This document shows positions 1 through 5,346 of a stretch of DNA of 64,000 nt, in pieces (the first letter of the stretch is position 1; each line of letters opens with the position of its first letter). Source of the stretch: Hephaestia sp. MAHUQ-44 (GTDB lineage: Bacteria; Pseudomonadota; Alphaproteobacteria; Sphingomonadales; Sphingomonadaceae); NCBI RefSeq assembly GCF_023806085.1, contig NZ_JAMSLX010000001.1, forward strand, positions 371,387 through 435,386, given 5' to 3'. The translations under genes were made by a program, and so were the position numbers. The notes under the pieces are model-generated. The model was not told the DNA's origin and made no database searches. It saw nothing but the letters and a program-made list of their open reading frames with translations.

Positions 1-72
1 GAGCTGGTCGAGGTGAGCCTGGTCGCGCAGCCGATGCAGCCGCTGGCGCGGGTGCATGCGGTTCAGGGCTGA
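1..72 (+). CDS. HK97-type prohead protease, C-terminal end (partial)
   Basis: The window opens inside a frame whose last 23 codons read ELVEVSLVAQPMQPLARVHA and end at TGA 70-72. The W/V-EVSLV-x-x-PM-P-A-RV pattern is the conserved tail of HK97-family prohead proteases, which cleave the scaffold part of the capsid protein during head maturation. Its position directly upstream of the major capsid gene matches gp4 of the Rhodobacter capsulatus gene transfer agent. The catalytic part lies outside the window, so only the identity of the C-terminus can be judged. Confidence 0.75.
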   Translation, partial: ELVEVSLVAQPMQPLARVHAVQG

Positions 73-106
73 CAACGCGATCGAGACGGGAGCGCGTGCG
101 GCGTTC

Positions 107-158
107 CCCCTCCACCATTCGGCTTGGCCGAATGGTCCCCCTCCCCGTGCCGGGGAGG
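107..158. repeat. Two-hairpin repeat element, copy 1 (capsid leader)
   Basis: Fifty-two bases form two adjacent perfect hairpins. The first has 10-bp arms at 114-123 and 127-136 with a 3-nt loop and the conserved frame accat...atggt. The second has 8-bp arms at 140-147 and 151-158 with loop TGC (cctccccg/cggggagg). The element ends 19 nt before the capsid start codon. Copies 2-4 at 1303, 3773 and 4563 keep the conserved flanks while arm sequences covary, which argues that the fold is selected. I recall similar elements being dispersed in sphingomonad genomes, but cannot check that here. Confidence 0.85.
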
Positions 159-177
159 TATTCAGCAGGAGAATGAT

Positions 178-1230
178 ATGATCGAGACCAAGGCGGACGC
201 GCTCGAGGCGAGCTTCGAGGGCGTGACGATGACCGCGCCCGTAGCGCGGCCGGTGCTGAGCGGGGCGCGGGCGCCCGGTGGCGCGGCGTTCGAGGGATTT
301 CTGCGATCGGGCGCGAGCGTGGAGATGAAATCCTTCACCGGCGCGAGCGGCGACAGCGGCGGCTATGCGGTGCCCAAAGAGATCGACGCGGTGATCGACG
401 CGACGCTCAAGAGCGTCTCGCCGATCCGCGCCATCGCCAATGTCGTCAAGGTCGGCTCGGCCGGGTATCGCAAGCTGGTGACGACCGGGGGCACGCCCTC
501 GGGCTGGGCGAGCGAGACCGGGAGCCGCACCGAGACCGGCACGCCGAGCTTCGTCGAACTCGCGCCGCCGATGGGCGATCTTTACGCCAACCCGAGCGCG
601 AGCCAGGCGATGCTCGACGATGCGCTGTTCGATGTCGAGGACTGGCTGGCGAACGAGATCGCGCGCGAGTTCGCCGCCGCCGAGGGCAGCGCGTTCGTGA
701 GCGGCACCGGCACCAACCAGCCCAAGGGGTTTCTGAGTGCGCCGACCGGGAGCGCGGGCGATGCGACGCGCGGCTTCGGGACGCTGCAATATCTCGCGAG
801 CGGGGCGGCGGGCGATTTCGGCAGCAAGCCAGACGAGCGGCTGATCGATCTCGTCCAGAGCCTGCGCAGCCCGTACCGGCAGGGCGCGGTGTTCGTGATG
901 AATTCGGCCACCGCCGCGCGCATCCGCAAGTTCAAGACCGCCGACGGCGCGTTCCTGTGGCAGCCGGGGCTGGCGGCGGGGCAGCCCGCGACGTTGCTTG
1001 GCTATCCGGTGATCGAGGCCGAGGACATGCCCGACATCGCCGCGAACAGCCTGTCGATCGCGTTCGGCAATTTCAAGGCGGGGTATCTGATCGCCGAGCG
1101 GCAGGAAACGCAGATCCTGCGCGACCCCTATTCGAACAAGCCGTTCGTCAATTTCTACGCGACCAAGCGCGTCGGCGGCTGCGTATCGAACAGCGAGGCG
1201 ATCAAGCTGATGAAGTTTGCCGCCTCATGA
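178..1230 (+). CDS. Major capsid protein, HK97 family (GTA gp5-like)
   Basis: The 350-residue product is an HK97-fold capsid subunit. Residues from about 58 (SFTGASGDSGGYAVPKEI) through the NPSASQAMLDDALFDVEDWL stretch and the GTGTNQPKGFL segment are typical of this family; the N-terminal ~55 residues are low complexity and probably the scaffold (delta) part removed by the upstream protease. I chose ATG 178 because GGAGAA at 168-173 is well spaced; an upstream in-frame extension would have to be read from the repeat. It is followed by the head spike base gene. Virion role: the head shell of a GTA or siphophage-like particle. Confidence 0.93.
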   Translation: MIETKADALEASFEGVTMTAPVARPVLSGARAPGGAAFEGFLRSGASVEMKSFTGASGDSGGYAVPKEIDAVIDATLKSVSPIRAIANVVKVGSAGYRKLVTTGGTPSGWASETGSRTETGTPSFVELAPPMGDLYANPSASQAMLDDALFDVEDWLANEIAREFAAAEGSAFVSGTGTNQPKGFLSAPTGSAGDATRGFGTLQYLASGAAGDFGSKPDERLIDLVQSLRSPYRQGAVFVMNSATAARIRKFKTADGAFLWQPGLAAGQPATLLGYPVIEAEDMPDIAANSLSIAFGNFKAGYLIAERQETQILRDPYSNKPFVNFYATKRVGGCVSNSEAIKLMKFAAS

Positions 1231-1302
1231 TGGCGCTGCACTGAGCGACAGCGCCGGCCGGCACCTTTCCCGCGATGCTGGCCGGCGCCGTGATCAAAAA
1301 CA

Positions 1303-1350
1303 CCCCTCCACCATCGCTTTGCGATGGTCCCCCTCCCCGTGCCGGGGAGG
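1303..1350. repeat. Two-hairpin repeat element, copy 2 (spike base leader)
   Basis: This is the second copy of the element at 107-158. The first hairpin is shorter (accatcgc-ttt-gcgatggt) and the second is identical to copy 1 (cctccccg-tgc-cggggagg). It ends at 1350, again 19 nt before the next start codon, with GGAGAA at the same offset as in copy 1. It fills most of the gap between the capsid and spike base genes. Confidence 0.85.
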
Positions 1351-1369
1351 TCTTCCGGTGGAGAAATTC

Positions 1370-1633
1370 ATGACCGATTCTTTTTCGAACGGCGCCGATA
1401 GCGTGTCGGCGCCCGCCAACCGCGCGGCGGCGGTGACGCCGCACGACAGCAATCCGATCACCGACGTGCCCAAGGCATTGTATGTCGGCACCGGCGGCAC
1501 GATCACGATGCGCGGTGCGGGCCCGGCCGATAGCGTGTGGAAGAATGTGGCGAGCGGGAGCGTGCTGCCGTTCCGGGCGCGCTATGTGCGCGCGACCGGC
1601 ACCACCGCGACCGATATCGTGGCGCTGTACTGA
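1370..1633 (+). CDS. Head spike base protein, Rcc01079-like
   Basis: An 87-residue protein with the pattern ITDVPKALYVGTGGTITMRG followed by a short beta-rich tail ending VRATGTTATDIVALY. This is the signature of the small spike base protein family named after R. capsulatus Rcc01079, which sits on the GTA head and carries the fibre. ATG 1370 is preceded by GGAGAA; the upstream in-frame stretch is repeat sequence. The stop overlaps the next start (TGATG), so it is coupled to the fibre gene. In R. capsulatus, as I recall, the spike genes lie outside the main cluster; here they are inside it. Confidence 0.8.
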   Translation: MTDSFSNGADSVSAPANRAAAVTPHDSNPITDVPKALYVGTGGTITMRGAGPADSVWKNVASGSVLPFRARYVRATGTTATDIVALY

Positions 1634-2580
1634 TGATCGCGATCGGCTTTGGCCCGTCGCTGACCACGCATCGTGCACCGGCGAAGGCCGCATTCGACTT
1701 CACCTCGGGCGTGTTGCCGGCGGGCGCGACGCTGACCCGGGCATCGTCGGCGAGCAGGTTCGATGCGGCGGGTATGCTGACAACCGAGCCCGTCGATGGC
1801 GTCCGCTTCGATCACGATCCCGTAACGCGGGCGCTGCTCGGGGTGCTGATCGAGCCCGAACGCCGCAACGAGGCGCTCCGCAGCCAGGATCTGGCGCACA
1901 CGGCTTGGTCCAAAGTGTCGGGCCTTGTCGTCACCAGCGACACGCATATCGCGCCCGACGGCACGACGACCGCCGACACGCTGACCGATTCGAGCACCGC
2001 GCAATATGGCAGCGCCGCGCAAACCTTTGGCGTCGCAACCCAGCGCACCGCATCGGTGTTCGTCCGCAAGGACGCCACCGGGCGCAGTGACCGGTTCGCG
2101 GTGCTGCGCGGCGGCCCCCCGCTATCCGATCTGTCGATCGACACCGCGACCGGCGAACTGCTTCGTGCCGGCGCGGGAATCGTGAGCGGCACGGTGCGCG
2201 ATTGCGGCTCGTTCTGGCGGCTCGTGCTGGTAGGCGGCGCGGCGGCCGACCGGATCGAATTCTATACCGCCGCCGGGGCCGGTGCGGCCTGGCCCTATGC
2301 CGTCACCGCGACCGGATCGACGATCGTCTGGGGGTTCCAATCCGAACAGGGCGCGACCGCGACCAGCTACATCCCGACCGACGCCGCCCCGGCCACCCGC
2401 GCCGCCGATGTGCTGACACTCGACTGGGGGCGGTTCGCGATCCCCGACGGGCCGCTGCCGCTACGCTATCTGTTCGATGACGGATCATCGCAGGACGGCA
2501 CGGCGACCGTGACCGGCGGGCTGGCGACAGTGCCGACCACGCTCGCGCGACCCTGGCTTCGCCGCGTCGAACGCCGCTGA
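1633..2580 (+). CDS. Phage/GTA head spike fibre protein (Rcc01080-like)
   Basis: A 315-residue protein with an N-terminal anchoring region (about 1-75), an RRNEAL..SQDL...W motif around residues 77-95 that marks carbohydrate-binding, lectin-like phage fibre domains, and a beta-sandwich-like middle (about 90-260) ending in TSYIPTDAAPATRAAD. The family binds host surface capsule; in RcGTA the Rcc01080 fibre helps attachment to recipient cells. Its start overlaps the stop of the spike base gene, supporting a base-fibre pair. The C-terminal ~45 residues are unassigned. Confidence 0.75.
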   Translation: MIAIGFGPSLTTHRAPAKAAFDFTSGVLPAGATLTRASSASRFDAAGMLTTEPVDGVRFDHDPVTRALLGVLIEPERRNEALRSQDLAHTAWSKVSGLVVTSDTHIAPDGTTTADTLTDSSTAQYGSAAQTFGVATQRTASVFVRKDATGRSDRFAVLRGGPPLSDLSIDTATGELLRAGAGIVSGTVRDCGSFWRLVLVGGAAADRIEFYTAAGAGAAWPYAVTATGSTIVWGFQSEQGATATSYIPTDAAPATRAADVLTLDWGRFAIPDGPLPLRYLFDDGSSQDGTATVTGGLATVPTTLARPWLRRVERR

Positions 2581-2604
2581 TCCTTTTCAACTAGGGAGAA
2601 TGCG

Positions 2605-3165
2605 ATGACCATCGCAGCGAACGGGCCGGGCGACGTGACGCTCGGCGCCGACGACCGGGCCGCGGCCGTCGCCGACGTCAAGACATTGTTGCGGATCGTG
2701 ACCGATGGCGAGGATGCGCTGATCGCCCGCTTCATCGAGACCGCGCTCGCGCTTGCCGAGCGCTTTACCGGACGCGTGGCGATCGCGCGGACGATGACCG
2801 AGACAGTGCCGGCAACGCCGGCGTGGCAAGCGCTGGGCGCGATGCCGGTCGCGAGCATCGCCAGCGTGGCGGATGCCGACGGCACGCCGCTGGCGACCGA
2901 CGCCTATCGGATCGACATCGACGCCGATGCGCGCGGCTGGGTGCGGGTGCTCGATGCCGGGGACGATGCGCTCGCCCATGTGACGCTGCGCGCGGGCAGC
3001 GCTGCCGATTGGGCAAGTCTGCCCGCGCCGATCCGGCAGGGCGTGATCCTGCTCGCCGGGCATTTGTTCACCGAACGCAACGCGAGCACCCCGCCACCGG
3101 CGGCGGTGACGGCTTTGTGGCGGCCATTCCGCGTGATGCGGCTCAACGCGGCGACCCGGCTGTGA
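2605..3165 (+). CDS. Head-tail connector (adaptor) protein, gp6-like
   Basis: A 186-residue protein with the helical pattern of HK97 gp6-type adaptors: an acidic N-terminus, VKTLLRIVTDGEDALIARF, then ALALAERFTGR, a middle beta segment (AYRIDIDADARGWVRVL) and a C-terminal helix QGVILLAGHLFTERN. Such proteins form the ring joining portal and tail. An AGGGAGAA site precedes ATG 2605. It corresponds to RcGTA gp6 by position and length. The stop overlaps the next start by one base. Confidence 0.85.
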   Translation: MTIAANGPGDVTLGADDRAAAVADVKTLLRIVTDGEDALIARFIETALALAERFTGRVAIARTMTETVPATPAWQALGAMPVASIASVADADGTPLATDAYRIDIDADARGWVRVLDAGDDALAHVTLRAGSAADWASLPAPIRQGVILLAGHLFTERNASTPPPAAVTALWRPFRVMRLNAATRL

Positions 3166-3371
3166 TGGCAAGGCTGCACGCGCGGGCCATGGGGCTCGGT
3201 GCCAAAGCGGCGGCAATCGCGCGCGAGCGGATCGCGGAACGGATCGGCGATGACCTGCCGGGGATCGCATCGGCGATCGACGGCGAGCGGATCGTGCTGA
3301 CCGGGCGTCGGCTTCGCGTGCGGCTGCTCAGCGAACCGCTGCTGCGCTGGATCGGGAGCCTGGCACGATGA
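3165..3371 (+). CDS. Small protein in the head-closure (gp7) position
   Basis: A 68-residue basic protein starting MARLHARAMGLGAKAAAIAR, with an amphipathic N-terminal helix and a beta-like C-terminal half (GERIVLTGRRLRVRLL). It overlaps the adaptor stop by one base and its own stop overlaps the start of the tail terminator gene, so it is clearly part of the coupled structural operon. By order it occupies the slot of RcGTA gp7 (stopper), but it is much shorter than usual stoppers and I cannot recognise the family from sequence. It could also be a reduced HK97 gp10-like protein. Confidence 0.7.
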   Translation: MARLHARAMGLGAKAAAIARERIAERIGDDLPGIASAIDGERIVLTGRRLRVRLLSEPLLRWIGSLAR

Positions 3372-3763
3372 GCGCGGAAAGCGTGCTGCATGCGGCCTTG
3401 GTGACGGCCTTGCGCGACGCCGACGCGCTCAGGAGCGCGCTCAACGGCGTGTTCGATGGGCCGCCGGTGCAGGCCACCCCGCCCTTTGCCGAGGTGCAGC
3501 CGATGCTGGCGATCGACTGGGGCATGAAGGATCGCGCCGGGCGCGAGCTGCGGCCCGCCGTCATCGTGCGCGACGCTGCCGAGACGCCCGCGCGGTTGCA
3601 TGCGCTGGCCGACGCCGTCGTGGCGGCGGTGGCGACGATGCCGCGCGACCCCGACGGCTGGCGGGTGGCGAGTTCGGTCTTCGTGCGATCGCGGATGCTG
3701 CGCGAGGCACCGGGGCGCTGGGCGATGGCGATCGAGTTTCGGGTGCGGATGATGGAAGGGTGA
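3368..3763 (+). CDS. Tail terminator / completion protein, DUF3168 (GTA gp8-like)
   Basis: A 131-residue protein of the DUF3168 (gp17-like tail completion) family: short N-terminal helix (ESVLHAALVTALRDADAL), a GVFDGPP segment, then alternating strands with ERDAAETPARLHALADAVVA-like helix and a final strand pair RSRMLREAPGRWAMAIEFRV. Members cap the tail tube at the head-proximal end. It starts at an ATGA overlap with the preceding small gene and is followed by repeat copy 3. Confidence 0.85.
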   Translation: MSAESVLHAALVTALRDADALRSALNGVFDGPPVQATPPFAEVQPMLAIDWGMKDRAGRELRPAVIVRDAAETPARLHALADAVVAAVATMPRDPDGWRVASSVFVRSRMLREAPGRWAMAIEFRVRMMEG

Positions 3764-3772
3764 GGGCGAAAA

Positions 3773-3822
3773 CCCCTCCACCATCGGCTGCGCCGATGGT
3801 CCCCCTCCCCGTGCCGGGGAGG
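3773..3822. repeat. Two-hairpin repeat element, copy 3 (tail tube leader)
   Basis: Third copy: first hairpin accatcggc-tgc-gccgatggt, second hairpin cctccccg-tgc-cggggagg. It ends 19 nt before the start codon of the tail tube gene, as in copies 1 and 2, and GGAGAA occupies the same place in that spacer. It lies between the stop of the tail terminator gene and the tail tube gene. Confidence 0.85.
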
Positions 3823-3841
3823 TATTATTGTGGAGAATATC

Positions 3842-4249
3842 ATGGCGGCGGAGAAGGGTAGCGCGTTTTTGCTCAAGGTGGGCAACGGCGGATCGCCGGT
3901 GACCTACGCGACCGTGGCGGGGCTGCGGACGACGCAGCTTTCGATCAACGGCGAGATGGTGGCGATCACCTCGAAGGATTCGGGCGGGTGGCGCGACCTG
4001 TTATCGGGCGCGGGCGTGCGATCGGTGAGCGTGTCGGGGGCCGGGGTGTTCACCGGATCGACCGCCGAGACGCGCCTCAAGACCAACGCGCTGTCGGGCG
4101 TGCTCGACGATTACCGGCTCAGTTTCGAGGGCGGCGACAGCCTGACCGGGCGTTTCCTGGTGACGCGGCTCGATTATGCGGGCGATCACAATGGCGAGCG
4201 CAGCTACACACTGAGCCTCGAAAGCTCGGGCGCGGTGACGGCGGCGTGA
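3842..4249 (+). CDS. Major tail tube protein, TP901-1 family (GTA gp9-like)
   Basis: A 135-residue tail tube subunit: MAAEKGSAFLLKVGNG, VAGLRTTQLSINGEMVAITS, SGGWRDLLSGAGVRSVSVSG and the C-terminal RSYTLSLESSGAV are diagnostic of the TP901-1 major tail protein family. An upstream GTG at 3830 is in frame, but it is part of the ribosome site GTGGAGAA, so ATG 3842 is the start. The stop overlaps the next gene (GTGA). Confidence 0.92.
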   Translation: MAAEKGSAFLLKVGNGGSPVTYATVAGLRTTQLSINGEMVAITSKDSGGWRDLLSGAGVRSVSVSGAGVFTGSTAETRLKTNALSGVLDDYRLSFEGGDSLTGRFLVTRLDYAGDHNGERSYTLSLESSGAVTAA

Positions 4250-4557
4250 GCGACGCCAACCCCGCGCGCGGCGAGGCCAACCTGCGGGTGGGCGGCGAGA
4301 CGCTGGTGCTGCGGCCGAGCTTCGCCGCGCTGGTGGCCGCCGAGCAGGAGATCGGACCGCTGTTCGATCTTGTCGCACGCGCCGCCGACGGGCGGCTGAC
4401 CCTGAGCGAGATGGTGGCATTGTTCTGGCATTGCCTTGCCGCGCGGCCCGAGGGGCTGACGCGCGAGCGGTTCGGCGAGGCGGTGGTGGCTGGTGGGTTG
4501 GTGAACGCGACGCCCGCACTCAAGGTGCTGATCCGGCAGATTTTGGCCGGGCGGTGA
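4246..4557 (+). CDS. Gene transfer agent family protein (gp10-like)
   Basis: A 103-residue protein reading from GTG 4246: NPARGEANLRVGGETLVLRP, then FAALVAAEQEIGPLFDLVAR and a helical C-terminus. The family (GTA gp10) always lies between tail tube and tail chaperone in GTA clusters and is thought to act in tail assembly like lambda gpG. GTG overlaps the upstream TGA, and its own stop overlaps the GTG of the next gene, so translation is probably coupled. Confidence 0.85.
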   Translation: MSDANPARGEANLRVGGETLVLRPSFAALVAAEQEIGPLFDLVARAADGRLTLSEMVALFWHCLAARPEGLTRERFGEAVVAGGLVNATPALKVLIRQILAGR

Positions 4558-4808
4558 GAGAGCCCCTCCACCATGCTGCGCATGGTCCCCCTCCCCGAGA
4601 CAAGCTCGGGGAGGATTTTGCCGCGCGGGCCGGCCAGCTCGCGGGGGTGGCGGGGGCGGCGCTGGGATGGGCACCGGACGCGTTCTGGCGGGCGACGCCG
4701 GCCGAACTCACGGCAGTGGTGCAGGCGTTGCGCGGCGAGGAAACGGGCGCGGCGCCGCCCGATCGCGCGACGATCGCGCGGCTGATGGAGGCATTTCCCG
4801 ATGGATGA
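4554..4808 (+). CDS. Phage tail assembly chaperone with repeat-encoded N-terminus (gp10.1-like)
   Basis: The conserved core FAARAGQLAGVAGAALGW, then PDAFWRATPAELTAVV and RATIARLMEAFPDG is the small tail assembly chaperone of GTA clusters (RcGTA rcc01693 type). The only in-frame start I find downstream of the gp10 gene is GTG 4554, which overlaps its stop codon. From there the first ~20 codons (REPLHHAAHGPPPRDKLGED) are read straight from repeat copy 4. The product would be 84 residues. No independent ribosome site is seen; coupling to gp10 is likely. The repeat appears to have replaced the original 5' end without breaking the frame. Confidence 0.72.
   Translation: MREPLHHAAHGPPPRDKLGEDFAARAGQLAGVAGAALGWAPDAFWRATPAELTAVVQALRGEETGAAPPDRATIARLMEAFPDG
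4563..4614. repeat. Two-hairpin repeat element, copy 4 (inside a coding region)
   Basis: Fourth copy: first hairpin ccatgc-t-gcgcatgg type, second hairpin with different arms (ctccccgag/ctcggggag, loop acaag region) that still pair perfectly. Unlike copies 1-3 it is not followed by GGAGAA and ATG; it lies inside the 5' end of the tail chaperone reading frame and is open in that frame. Confidence 0.85.
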
Positions 4809-5346
4809 CGAGATCGAGAGCCTGGTGGTGCGCGTGCACGCCGACACCGCCGGCTTCGCGCGCGATGTCGATGCGATGCGCGGCAGCCTGGACGGCCCGC
4901 TTGCCGACACCGCCGCGCGCGCCGGCCGAGGCATCGAAAGTGCGCTGGTGCGCGCGGTGCGCACCGGCAAATTGGGGTTCGAGGATCTGGGGCGAACCGC
5001 GATGAGCATCCTCTCCCAGATCGCCACCAGCACGGTGCGCGGCGGGATCGACAGCGTGTTCGGCGGCGGGCTGGGCACAGTGCTGGGCGGGCTGCTCGGC
5101 GCGCCGGGGCGTGCGACCGGCGGGCCGGTATCGCCGGGGCGCGCTTATGCGGTCGGCGAACGCGGCCCCGAAATATTCGTGCCGACGACGAGCGGGCATG
5201 TCGTCGCAACCGGCCAGCCGGGCGGGCGCGACGTGCGCGTGGCGATCACGATCAACGCCCCCGCCGGCGAGAGCAGTCGCGCGCTCCAGCAATCGAGCCG
5301 GCAGGTGGCGCGCGCGGTGCGCGCGGCGATCGAAGGGGCGGCGTGA
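4801..5346 (+). CDS. Phage tail tape measure protein, short (GTA gp11-like)
   Basis: A 181-residue protein: an N-terminal MDDEIESLVVRVHADTAGFA helix common to tape measure proteins of GTAs, a hydrophobic Gly-rich middle (GGIDSVFGGGLGTVLGGLLG, about 82-101), and the lambda-type C-terminal motif RATGGPVSPGRAYAVGERGPEIFVP (about 104-128). It is far shorter than phage tape measures, in keeping with the short tail of GTA particles. ATG 4801 overlaps the end of the chaperone gene by 8 nt, and the stop overlaps the next start. Confidence 0.88.
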   Translation: MDDEIESLVVRVHADTAGFARDVDAMRGSLDGPLADTAARAGRGIESALVRAVRTGKLGFEDLGRTAMSILSQIATSTVRGGIDSVFGGGLGTVLGGLLGAPGRATGGPVSPGRAYAVGERGPEIFVPTTSGHVVATGQPGGRDVRVAITINAPAGESSRALQQSSRQVARAVRAAIEGAA

